Below the pieces are notes generated by a model. The model was not told the DNA's origin. It did not search any database and saw only the letters and a list, made by a program, of their open reading frames with translations. Shown here one piece after another: positions 35,460 to 45,612 of a stretch of DNA of 64,000 bases; within the stretch, counting starts at the first letter, position 1; every line of letters starts with the position of its first letter. The stretch is from Agriotes lineatus (lineage: Eukaryota; Arthropoda; Insecta; Coleoptera; Elateridae), in NCBI GenBank assembly GCA_940337035.1, contig CALNHX010001055.1, positions 62,001 to 126,000 of the forward strand, in the 5' to 3' direction. The position numbers and the translations under genes were made by a program.

Positions 35460-36644
35460 CTACGTGTCGTCGTTGTTCTGGGCAGGTAAAGTAAAATCCT
35501 GTTCTTCGTAGTAATTATCTTCTTCTTGTTCCTCTTCGTAATAATATTCCTGAATGTTGTCCTCTTCCTCGGGGTCCTCTTGAAAGTGTAACTCTTCCGA
35601 AATAAAGTTTCTAGGTTGATTTGACTGCCTAATGTACGATGTAGCTCTAGGTGTAAACGAATTCTGTGCTGAAGGAATAAATCTATTTTGTGGTTGTATT
35701 GTTCTTCTGGTGTTACTCGAACTAGTGTCCATTGGTGTTGGTTTTGGTAGATGCCTAACTTCTGTGTTTCTGGGTGCAAATACATTTCGTTGTTGAGGCT
35801 GCTGCTGCTGTTGCGGTCTCGAATGAATTGGAAAATTATTTCTTTGTATAGGTTGTGGCATTTGATGTGTGTAACTGGGAAATTGGTTAAAATTTGTTGG
35901 TGCTGGTTGCCATGCCTGGCTCGGATTGCTTAGCCTTAAATTATACGGTGGAAATGGTTTTTTAGCTTGTTGTTTATATTGTTCTGATGAGTCTCGATTT
36001 TTGTTGTAATTTACATTTTCCTCTTCTATTAAATATTTAATTGCGATGTCAAGAGTAGTTGGTCCTCTGGCTCGTAAGAAACTTCCCATAGGCTCCTTGA
36101 GTCCGGTTAAAAATGCTTTTAGTGTTAAACTGTCGTAAAGGGTTCTTTTCGTTGCTCGAACTGCTGCGGCTGGTTCGTTTAATTGCACGTTGGAATACAA
36201 TAAACTTTTAACTTGCTGGCATTTTTCAAAATACTCCTGCGCTGTTTCGTTTTTCTGCTTTAATAGCATGAGATCCCTTAGCAATGAATCCTCAGATCTC
36301 TGGTCCGCAAACGATTGTTGTAATAGCGTTTTTAATGCTATCCAGGTTGGTATTTCACGTCCGCTTGTAATTAACAATGCTCTGCCGGTTAGTTTTGTTC
36401 GCAGTGCAGATAATAATAATGTTTGTAGAAAAGCGTCTCCTTGTCCCTCAGGAAAGAAATGCGTTATTATAACTTCGGCGGCTCTCACGTACTCCGATAG
36501 TTTGTAAGAAGTGCCATCAAATTCTGGTACTGTCTTGAGATACTCCAAATGAAATGCTTGTGCCATATTTACTGGTACTGCGGGAGGTACTTCTTGAATA
36601 TTTAAATTTTCGAAAAGCTGGAGAAGATCGTCGTCTCCTTGCAT
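35460..36644 (-). CDS. gag: gag of copy B (intact, 394 codons)
   Basis: A full open frame from ATG to TAG that would make the capsid/nucleocapsid precursor of the retroelement. The N-terminal two thirds are helix-rich (residues about 1-220). Then come a Pro/Gln-rich stretch with a polyglutamine run (about 280-290) and a strongly acidic, Tyr-rich tail (about 350-394). No CCHC knuckle is present; basic Arg/Asn-rich sequence may bind RNA instead. The start is supported by the decayed homologue in copy A and by the leader length. Pol begins in the overlapping -1 frame near its end. It is the only intact gene of the nest, consistent with the youth of copy B. Confidence 0.85.
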   Translation of the reverse strand: MQGDDDLLQLFENLNIQEVPPAVPVNMAQAFHLEYLKTVPEFDGTSYKLSEYVRAAEVIITHFFPEGQGDAFLQTLLLSALRTKLTGRALLITSGREIPTWIALKTLLQQSFADQRSEDSLLRDLMLLKQKNETAQEYFEKCQQVKSLLYSNVQLNEPAAAVRATKRTLYDSLTLKAFLTGLKEPMGSFLRARGPTTLDIAIKYLIEEENVNYNKNRDSSEQYKQQAKKPFPPYNLRLSNPSQAWQPAPTNFNQFPSYTHQMPQPIQRNNFPIHSRPQQQQQPQQRNVFAPRNTEVRHLPKPTPMDTSSSNTRRTIQPQNRFIPSAQNSFTPRATSYIRQSNQPRNFISEELHFQEDPEEEDNIQEYYYEEEQEEDNYYEEQDFTLPAQNNDDT

Positions 36645-37421
36645 AAAATTTTAATTTGTTCGCGAATAATTTGCTTATTTGCTACCTAACGTTTAACAAT
36701 TCTGTCTTAAAATTAAACGTCGTTTTATTGCTTCGCAACAAGTGAATGGTGTATTTACTCCCGTTTAGGAAACCAATGCACTTGCTTTAAAGCGGGGCTT
36801 GTAATTTTATTTTTAGAAATCCTACGCATGCAGTGCTAGCACAGTAAGAGATTAAGTTACTCTATCAGTAACGCTTACTGATCTGGCTTACAGCTAACTG
36901 CACCTGAATTTGTTTAAGAGTTGCAATGGCTAATAACGAACACAATTATTAACAACAATTCTCCTGAGAATGTGTTGATAAATCAATTGAATTCGGTTAT
37001 TAGATGCTTAAAAGTAAAATGATTATTTTAACAACTTTGCTCCAAAATGAGCGGTTATATCTAGCAAAATAAAGTCACTTTTGCACTTGCTAATAAAATT
37101 TATCTTACATTAATATCGTTGTAATTGTACTCATGTTCCTTGAGTACGTGACTGAACCCAGCGATGCTAGTCCGGGGCGTTGTCACCTCGTGCGGGCTCA
37201 GCGTACTCGATTTTTGGAGGGCTGGTCCTGCGTTGTAGGGCTCTCTGGGCGATTTTGGGCCTGTTGAGTCCTGGATTGTTGAATGAAGGCTCTGGCTCTC
37301 GAATGTGGACGATTCTGGTTCCCCTCTTCGAATTACAGATGTCTTCTTGGTTCGTTGTTTGGATGGCCAATTAAGTGTTGAAACACAAAATTGAAGCGAT
37401 TTTTGTCTTTAATTTTTGACC

Positions 37422-37439
37422 ATCCTACCGACTGCGCCA
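37422..37439 (-). other. Primer-binding site of copy B
   Basis: On the minus strand TGGCGCAGTCGGTAGGAT follows the LTR directly. It is the same serine-tRNA-type site as in the plus-strand copies, without the base change seen in copy A. Confidence 0.8.
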
Positions 37440-37682
37440 ATTATAATTTACGAAACTTGTTAAATCAAAAAAATTAATTTATTCAAGTTACGGAGTTACA
37501 AAATGCAGTTTACAATGTGTCTACTAGATGATAACTGACATAAGAACTGGCATAAGAACTGATTAAGTACAGTGTGCACATGCTTATATAACATTTCTTA
37601 TCACTAAAGATTCTAAGAAGCTTGAAGCTGGGGCTGGGAACTGCTTCGTAAGCACTTACCCAACGTATCACCTAACATAATC
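37439..37682 (-). repeat. 5' LTR of copy B
   Basis: A 244-bp LTR matching that at 27946-28189 with one difference. The right flank is AGCT (37683-37686), the second half of the target duplication. Confidence 0.9.
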
Positions 37683-37851
37683 AGCTTCTTAGAATCTTTA
37701 GTGATAAGAAATGTTATATAAGCATGTACACACTGTACTTAGTCAGTTCTTATGCCAGTTAGCATTTAGTAATCACATTGTAAACTGCATTTGTGTAACT
37801 TCGTAACTTGAATAAATTACTTTTTTTGATTTAACAAGTTTCGTAAATTAC
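37683..37851 (+). repeat. Continuation of the plus-strand LTR split by copy B
   Basis: Starting AGCTTCTTAGAATC, this piece continues the LTR sequence that stops at AGCT (27945) on the other side of copy B. It runs to TTTCGTAAATTA and then diverges (CAGTTTAC instead of TAATT), so the last few LTR bases are altered or lost. It marks the right edge of the nest. Confidence 0.82.
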
Positions 37852-38718
37852 AGTTTACATTTACATAAAATACTTATATGATTTTTTGTTACTTCTTAAA
37901 ATATCCACTGCTCATAAGAATTAGTAACGAAACATCATAGCTAAACAATATAGGTAAATTTAAACTTGCTTTTAGCGGTATCTATTTGTTTCTAATATTT
38001 TGGCATAATACTAGATGTCCCAACACTGTTCACTTTCAGTACTACTTAAATAGGTAACTGATATACAACTAGAAAATGTTGTATATAGCTTCATTTATTA
38101 CTGAAACTTTGTGACATTGCTATTTTGCAACAATTTTGATTTTTGTATTATGGTGGGATCATACAAACAAATTTAACGTTATTTTAATTTAATCTGAGAA
38201 ATTGTGCCACCGGGTGTGTGCTGATTATATCATTGATCAATTACAAACTAACATTTCTTCAAGTGAGTTAAAATAACGGTAAAACTGTTTGTCTGGGACT
38301 CACCATTCGATTGAATATTAAACAAGCTCTTTGTGTATGTCGAGAAATTAGAGGATCCTATTTCTATTACTAGATCGGATGATTGTGTGAATAATATTGA
38401 TGCATATTTTTATATACCAAAGACACAATGGAGCATATAATTCGTTATGCCGCAGTTCCAACTTCCGCTTAATATTTTGCGATATGTCACATCTGAAATT
38501 ATGCAACGGCTTTTGAAAAATGAAGAAGCAGTGGCAAGGCAAAGGAAACCTCAGAGTTTACTCTCATTTTCGTTCCGAGATGTCCAACTTTTCGAAAACT
38601 TTGACATAAAGCTAGCAAAAAATGTTGCATTAATTGTATTGTTATGATATTGGTACAAGGGTATAAAAAATCAGATTAATTGAATTAAAAGATTACAGTA
38701 ATAAATAGTAATTTTTGT
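37852..38718. other. No gene recognised
   Basis: AT-rich sequence. Overlapping open frames on both strands at about 38350-38650 have no recognisable domain. Confidence 0.45.
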
Positions 38719-38843
38719 ATTAAGTGCGCGAAATTAGTGTTTTTTCTATGGCGCGTGAGAATGTCAATTTTCGCCGAGACCGTTAGGTCGGGGCAGAAAA
38801 GTCATTCAAACGCGCCATAAAAACACGAATTTTGCCACGAAAT
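38719..38843. repeat. Long hairpin with GACC-GTTA-GGTC tip
   Basis: Arms of about 50 bp pair imperfectly (TATGGCGCGT with ACGCGCCATA; GTGTTTTT with AAAAACAC). The apex at 38778-38789 is a small perfect hairpin with a 4-bp stem and GTTA loop. Sequence between and around it is not coding. Confidence 0.75.
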
Positions 38844-39567
38844 ACAAACAACGTTTTTTCTACAGCCGTCAAAAAAAGAATAAAAAATCATCTGCAACAA
38901 AATCATACGTATATAGCAAATAAGTAGAGTAATATTATTATGTACGTAACGTTTTATATGTGTTGTAACTAAGAAAATGGTGTTTGTAATAATAAATTTA
39001 AAATCTAGTGCGTAAAATTTTTTATTTACGATCTAGTGTGTGAAACGCAATTTCACGCACACTTATTGAAACGCTAATGTCACTTTTATGTGTCAGTTGT
39101 AGAAAAAATATTATAAAGATCAATTTAGATGTGAATTCGATATTAAAATTATTAAGATGCATTTAATAAATAAAGAGAATAGAGTTTCTAATTTAATAAT
39201 ATAAAGCTGATTGAGAAACAAAAGGATTCTAACTTAATTTAATGTCTAATATAAAATTAGAAAATGATGACAAATACTTTTTTCGACGACTGACATCGAA
39301 AGTAGATTTTTCTCACTGTCATTTGACAACAGAAAGTTGACATTTGCCGCTGAGCGTGCGTTTTCATCTTTTTGCCGCTCGCCGAGCGTTTTGGGTTTCC
39401 GCGTGAACAAAATAGGTAGCCACGTCCGAATGTTTCCTTGACAATGCCCGTCATTTGTCGAAATAATCGCGTCACATGTCATATAGACTGCGCGAGTAAT
39501 GTTAACTTGATTGTCAATTAATTTTTGCGATAAAACGAAATTTGATATTTTCCTTTAATATGCTCAG

Positions 39568-39724
39568 TCGTCGAAAAAATAGTATGTATATTTCGAGCTA
39601 AAAGTGCGCTTGCCGCTTTTGCATGATTGCTGGTTTCGACTTCGTCTCAACCAGCAATATTCATGCGCAAGCGGCAAGAATGCACTTTCAGCTCTTAACA
39701 TACAATATACTATTTTAGGCGACC
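39568..39724. repeat. Long hairpin with GAC-GAA-GTC tip
   Basis: Arms of about 70 bp pair with some mismatches (CTTGCCGC with GCGGCAAG; TTGCTGGTT with AACCAGCAA). The apex at 39638-39646 forms GAC-GAA-GTC on the minus strand. The right arm ends TTTTAGGCGACC. Its reverse complement GGTCGCCTAAAA occurs at 41661 on the far side of the recombinase gene, so the gene lies between inverted copies of this short motif. Confidence 0.78.
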
Positions 39725-40111
39725 TTAACAAAAAATTTAATTTTTAGTACTGAAAAGCGGCCAAACAATTACCGTTTTTTTGCCGCTTTCATTATTGTCC
39801 GTTTTAGGGTGGCGCCATCTATCTATAATTTTCCACCTTATATTATGATACCGACATTACCGGCAATGTCATAACATCTCTGAAAATAACAGAGTAAACA
39901 AACTGCTAATCTTGCTGTAAACAGTGTAAACTGTAGTAAATACGTGTTGGTAGTCGAATTTTCTAACAATTATTGTCTATAAACATGTCCAGTAGTGACG
40001 AAAGTGATATGGAAGTATCCAACACCCCTCCCGAAGTAATAAATAAAGCCAACGCTGCTAGGTTAGATTTGCTGCCTAGAAAATCGGCAGAACTGTACGA
40101 GAATAGTAGTT

Positions 40112-40229
40112 TGTACAACGAGAGTGGATATGATGTCCATATCGCACGAGGATAAAGTTTGAGCTCGACGCCGTAGGCAAAGTGCTCAATTATCCGAGGG
40201 CGATATGGACATTCCACTCGAGTTGTACA
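40112..40229. repeat. Long hairpin with GCC-GTA-GGC tip inside the recombinase gene
   Basis: The arms pair over about 50 bp (TGTACAAC with GTTGTACA; GTCCATATCGC with GCGATATGGAC). The apex at 40170-40178 is GCC-GTA-GGC. It is part of extra sequence that separates the N-terminal recombinase exon from the rest. Confidence 0.75.
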
Positions 40230-40426
40230 GTGTATTTTTTCTACGACCTATCAATGGAAAAGAATGGAAAATTAAAAGAAAATTTATTCAACGCTAATTA
40301 ATAAGATATCTTACAACAAAATCACGTTTGCCACAAACAGGGCACAGCAGGGCGTGCCCATTGCAAAACAAACAATTAATGAAAGTTGCCTAGGTAATCA
40401 CGACTAACGTGGTTTGTGATTGGTGT

Positions 40427-40458
40427 ATTTCATATCCACCCTTGTGTGGATATGAAAT
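40427..40458. repeat. Perfect 13-bp inverted repeat
   Basis: ATTTCATATCCAC is followed after 6 nt by GTGGATATGAAAT. It lies near the right end of the extra sequence in the recombinase gene. Confidence 0.85.
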
Positions 40459-41670
40459 CATATACGTTTAGTTAACTACCATTGCCTACATATTCATTCT
40501 GTAGATTGTGAAGAAAACAGAATATATACATGCGGGAGTAGAAAAACATTATAATATGTTCATGCAGTGGTGCAATGATAAGAAAATTAACAAATACAGT
40601 GAAAATGTCCTACTCGCTTATTTTTCCACTAAAGCGAAGAACTATAAAGCGTCAACATAATGGTCAATGTTTTCCATGATGAAAGCGACCCTAATTGCAA
40701 AAAACAATGTGAACATTGGTACTTATTCAAATCTAATAGCGTATTTAAAAAGACAGGGGAAGGGCTACAAACCTAAAAAATCCATGGTATTCACAAGATC
40801 TGAAATAAACAAGTTTTTATTTGAAGCGCCCGATGATCTTCATCTTAAGCATAAGGTTAGTCTGTTTATATAAAATTTATCGAATTCTACTTTTATAACG
40901 GTCATTATATTGTAGGTTTGTTTAATAATTGGAATAGCCGGGGCATGTCGCCGTCAGGAGTTACGAAACATTAACATTGATGATATAGATGACAGAAATG
41001 ATATCCTTATAATTAAAATACCTGATTCAAAAACAGGAAAACCAAGAATGTTTACAGTCACAGATGAAATTTGCGATGGAGTAAGCGCGTTGCAAATTTA
41101 CCACAAATACGCAAATCTGAGACCTATTTATGTAAATCATAAAAAGTTTTTCATTAATTATCGTAAAGGCAAATGCTGTAATCAAGTTATTGGAGTACAC
41201 ACTTTTGCTAATGTGCCAAGCATTATTGCTAAATACTTAAATCTTCCAAATACAAGCAGCTATACAGGACACTGCTTTAGAAGAACATCAGCGTCTTTAT
41301 TAGCTGATGCAGGTGCTGATATCTTAACTTTGAAGCGTCATGGAGGATGGCGGTCTTCAACGGTGACTGAAAATTATGTTGAAGACTCATTGTCCAATAA
41401 ATTATCAATTGCTGACAAGATTTTAAATAGCAATAATAATAGTAAATGATAAAATTACTGCTGCTGCAACATCAAAGAGCACACAGGTTGTTCATACAAG
41501 TAATGAAGCTATACATACCGAAATTACTTCGAGTGTAAATAAAGAAAATATAAACTTTTCTGAAGGAGTCATAAGTATGTACAATTGTTCAGTTGTTATA
41601 AATAATTATATCAATAAATCATAAACAAAAATCTAACAAATTTGTAAATTTTATAATGAAGGTCGCCTAA

Positions 41671-41806
41671 AAAATTTTGTGTGCACCACTGCCAAAAAGG
41701 GTTATTTCGTCCTCGTCTGCTTTCTGGCCTCAGCTTCGCCTCGGCCATTAAAATCAGACTCGTCCGAAAAAAAAATCACTTTTTGGTCTTGGTACACAAA
41801 TTACTA
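41671..41806. repeat. Long hairpin with GC-GAA-GC tip
   Basis: Arms of about 55-60 bp pair imperfectly (CCAAAAAG with CTTTTTGG; TTGTGTGCACC with GGTACACAA). The apex at 41733-41739 reads GC-GAA-GC on the minus strand. It lies just downstream of the recombinase gene. Confidence 0.75.
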
Positions 41807-41812
41807 TTTTTC

Positions 41813-43371
41813 ACGTGTTAAAAAAAGTTAAACTTCGCGTATCTATAGCGATGGGTAAATGTCACGTTTTTTTGACAGCTGTAAAAAAAAAGATTTTATA
41901 GTGTGTTGGATGGAGAAAATAAGTAAAATAGCTAATGAGTTTGTTTTTATTGATATATAAAATTTGAAACGAAAAGCATGTAACCAACTTTTGTAATAAG
42001 AAATTAATAAATAAACATTCTTGGCATATAGAAGGGTTAAAAGTTTAAGATAAAATTTGCGTGGTGTTAAAAAAGGTTAAAATATAAAGTGTTAAAAGAA
42101 TGGAAGGTATGCAGACTAAATGGATGAAGATAAAGAATGAGATGAGAAGCCTAAACTAAAACATTTATAATCTACAAAAGGATATAAAAGGAGAGAGCTA
42201 CTGAATTGGATTTATTGTGGGATTGCATCTTACATTTGGCATTGATTGAATTGGATAACAAGTACAAATTTACAAAAGAAGAGGATCACAGGGAAGTCGT
42301 TCATAGAGTGAGCGTATTTGCGGGGTTTGTTTCTGGTCTGGATTGGTGCTAAGCTGTAACGGAATTCAAATGAATGCTTTGAATCGAGTATTAAAGTAAC
42401 GTAACTACGAACGAGGTTTGTTTGGATTTTTGCTGCGGTGGAGCTGTGTAGGCAGGTGCATGGAGCAAACTAGGTTCCTGGGTTAATTCGGATCCTGATT
42501 CTGAACAATCTTGGCAGTTTGGTGTACAGTTTAGGCCTTCACCGAGGTTTTTAGCAGAGCAGTTGTGGAGTGATAGGTTTCAGAGTGGTACGAATTGGTT
42601 TCAGCAGAGGAGTGAAAGGTGAGTGAATCCAGGTATTGCAATTGCAATTGAATTAATTTTAATTAAGGCTTCCTTTTAGTAAGTCCGTGGAACGCTATAA
42701 ATTGGCCAATTTGGAATACCAATAACTTCCTTGTAACTCCATTTGGAAAAATACCAATTTTATAGCAATCCCATTAGATTTTTCGTTACCGCGGTAAATG
42801 TCAAATTTTAAATTAGAAAAAAGTTAGAGAAGCATTTATAAAAAAGCGAAAATATTAAATAGGAACCTAAATATAATTTTTAAAATATTTTTCTTCTTTT
42901 AGCACGATGTAAATAAATGATTTTACCATATATACATATCGACCTTGTTGTAGAGTTGCTTTGTTTTGAAGTAATTAGTATTTTGCTAGAAAAAAATTGT
43001 AAAATATTTTATCAAAATTTAACGAAAATAGGCAACACATATAACAGTCGTAGAATCCAAACGACCCAAACGGATTAGTGTAAGTCGTCATAATACCTTA
43101 GCCCAAATCTATTAGTGCAGGTAAAAATTTATAATTAGAATTAAAAACCTCACGTTTATTTCAAATTTTTTACTTCTTCTTCAGATGAATCATGATAAAT
43201 TATTTACAAAGTTTGACGAAACATAACTGTAAATAATCCAAGTTTTAAAATAATAATACAAAAAAAAAAAAAAATAATAATAAAACAGAAAAATACACTC
43301 CATTATCAATAGTTTTGAGTTTTTGACACGTCATGTTTACAATTTTGCAACAACAGCGAGAAACAATAATA

Positions 43372-43402
<31 letters not shown>

Positions 43403-43464
43403 TTTAATTAAAATTAAATTAAACATAATTATGTTGTGTATCTACTATATACTATAAGTTCTTA
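41813..43464. other. No gene recognised; (TAA)n microsatellite at 43369-43402
   Basis: Mostly AT-rich, with a G-richer patch around 42300-42620. No open frame of interest. The TAA/AAT microsatellite of about 34 bp and the A-run at 43258-43273 are simple repeats. Confidence 0.5.
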
Positions 43465-43744
43465 TTATGCTTCTCTAATTGGCAACTGTCTAAGATATCT
43501 CGGATCTATAATCTCAGGAAGCAATGCCGACAAATAAAAGTTTTTTAGTTTTGGTAGCATTTCTTCATTCCAAAAAGAAGCATCAATTTTAATAATTTCC
43601 AGTAAATTTCCTTCATGTATTTCACAAAATTTAATACACTTATTTACTACAGCTTCTTCAGGGGTACACATTCGCGCACTATAGGGACATTTCACCTCTA
43701 TAATGGCATCGTCGTTTATTAATCCGTCAGGAGAAGCCCCAAGG

Positions 43745-44746
43745 TAGAGATGGGCGCGTGAGTGAATTTTCGCTCACGTCACCGACGTTTCACGATTGCT
43801 TTAAATACTCACCATCACGCACGTTCACGCTCACGTTCACGGCGTGCCACGCCGCTCACGACGTGACACGCAGCTTTTATTTCAAAATTTAAATTCAGAT
43901 AGAACAGAGTGTTCAAATGTAAAGCCAATGAAAAAAACCCTAAACAGAACTAAAAATATGTTGTGCACGTGACATAATTTACGTGATATGTTGCAATCAG
44001 AATAGTTGACGTAAAAAGAAACAAATGAAAATTTACTCCAATAACTGACAAGGGATAAATACTGATTTCTCGCAAATACAGAAAGTATATGTTGCTAGGA
44101 AACACATAATTCGTAGGTTTAAAAGTACTTTTACTTACAAAGATCAACATTTTCAGCGTTAAGGCGAGTATACACAACAAAACATTCCTTTTATTAGAAT
44201 AATAATTTCATCTACACAATAAATTGGTTAAAAAATAAATTGTAATCAACATTTTCAACGTTAAGCTGAGTATACACAACAAAACACTACTTTTCTAAAA
44301 ATAGGTTTATCTACACATCTACTCAATACATTTTTGGTTTAATAATAAAACGTAATTAACATTTTCAGCGTTAAGCCGAGTATACAAAACAAAACATTAC
44401 TTTTATTAGAATAATAAGTTCATCTACACAATAAATTGGTTAAAAAATAAATTGTAATCAACATTTTCAGCGTTAAGCCGAGTATAAAAAACAAAACATT
44501 ACTTTTATTAGAATAATAAGTTCATCTACACATCTACACATTAAATTTTTGATTTAAAAATAATAATTAATCAGCACCCGAGGCACTCTGGAGTTTTTTA
44601 ACTCGATATTAAATATTTAACGTGAAACGTGAGTCACGCCTTGGAAATTTTTCACTCAGGTTCACTCACATTCACGTCACGAATTTCAAATATTAGTCAC
44701 TTTCACGACGTGACACGACTGTTTTCACGTCACGCGCCCATCCCTA
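43745..44746. mobile_element. Non-autonomous hAT-like element, TSD CCCCAAGG
   Basis: It starts TAGAGATGGGCGCGTGA and ends CACGCGCCCATCCCTA, which are imperfect terminal inverted repeats. Both sides carry the 8-bp duplication CCCCAAGG (43737-43744 and 44747-44754). Subterminal regions are packed with TCACG/CGTGA words. The centre holds about four copies of a ~104-bp tandem repeat starting ACATTTTCAGCGTTAAG (44147, 44249, 44359, 44461). No transposase is encoded. Its excision would rejoin the nuclease reading frame. Confidence 0.9.
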
Positions 44747-45612
44747 CCCCAAGGTATGGATGCAAATCATACACAAACAAACCGCGTTCACTGACGCTTA
44801 ATTTTGTGATTTCTTTAAATTGTTCAATGGCTTGATGCTCATTATCGCTTCCATAGCGTGTAGCAATACTTCCAGAAAATTGTTGGTGCAACATATTTTT
44901 CACAGTGTCGACTGCCGCATTTTACAAATTCTACCAAAGTTCGAAGCTGTGAGCCGTTTCCGTCGTTTTTGAAGCCATTGATGGTTTTTGCTGTATCCAA
45001 CAGTGCCCAATAAGATTTCTTCTCTGTTAATAGTTAAATCGTGTAAAAACTTTCGTTTGGTTTCCTCTATGTTTTCGTCGGACATATCTGGAATTGATTC
45101 GTCAGCATTAGGACCATAATCGGCATCTGGACCGGCAACCTTTCTAGACCTGAACGTTCTTTTTACTTTTTCTCTTCGGGATGCGGCTTGGTGCTTCTGT
45201 TTTTGATAAAATACGGATGTGTATTTGCCGGGTGTTTTTTTCAGCAGCAGTATGTATAATTTCATGAAGCGCACCTACGTTGTTGTGAGCGACGACAGCC
45301 GCTTCATATCGAGCATTATAGAAACGCCTTAGTGCAAAATTAATTCGTTTGCCACCTATACATTTTGCTACTTGCGAGTTGTAAAGCTCAGCAGAGTTAT
45401 TAGTGACATCATGTATGAGGCTCTTAGACTGACCTGCTACGCGACGAACTGCTACCATTATATCTTCAAAGAGTCCGCTTTTGATAAGATCTGGTACAAT
45501 GTTATCCTCGTTGTTTTTAGTGCCCGCGCAAAAATATTTTCTATCAACACACCCCGTGTGATCGCCGAAAATATGTTTCGGTCCGTTCAAAATATCCAAT
45601 TGCAGTACACGT

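Larger units (their letters stand above)
27946..37682 (-). mobile_element. Errantivirus-like LTR retroelement, copy B (young, rearranged, integrase core missing)
   Basis: LTRs of 244 bp at each end differ at one position by my reading. The element is flanked by AGCT on both sides (27942-27945 and 37683-37686) inside a plus-strand LTR, so insertion with a 4-bp duplication is clear. The interior runs on the minus strand: primer site 37422-37439, leader, gag, protease-RT-RNase H, then three tandem copies of a pol/env segment, env C-terminus, polypurine tract, LTR. Compared with copy A it has three further deletions, corresponding roughly to copy A 25118-25407, 25521-26206 and 26272-26386. Confidence 0.9.
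39985..41624 (+). pseudogene. Crypton-type tyrosine recombinase (interrupted)
   Basis: The N-terminal exon starts MSSSDESD. The C-terminal part carries the tyrosine-recombinase residues: Arg in ACRRQEL (about 40945), the H-x-x-R box in YTGHCFRRTSA (about 41265), RHGGW (about 41338) and the nucleophile Tyr in ENYVEDS (about 41370). A 60-nt intron (40856-40915, GT..AG) joins the exons in frame. Three problems disable it: an insertion of about 440 bp containing the hairpin at 40112-40229, an in-frame TAA at 40658, and a frame change near 41447, after which about 55 codons of C-terminus continue to 41624. The enzyme class cuts and rejoins DNA through a covalent Tyr. The Crypton assignment is by family resemblance. 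Confidence 0.75.

Noticed and set aside
42640..43460. Possible terminal repeat of the Mutator-YqaJ element
   Set aside because: No inverted match to the sequence beyond 48.22 kb could be found by eye.
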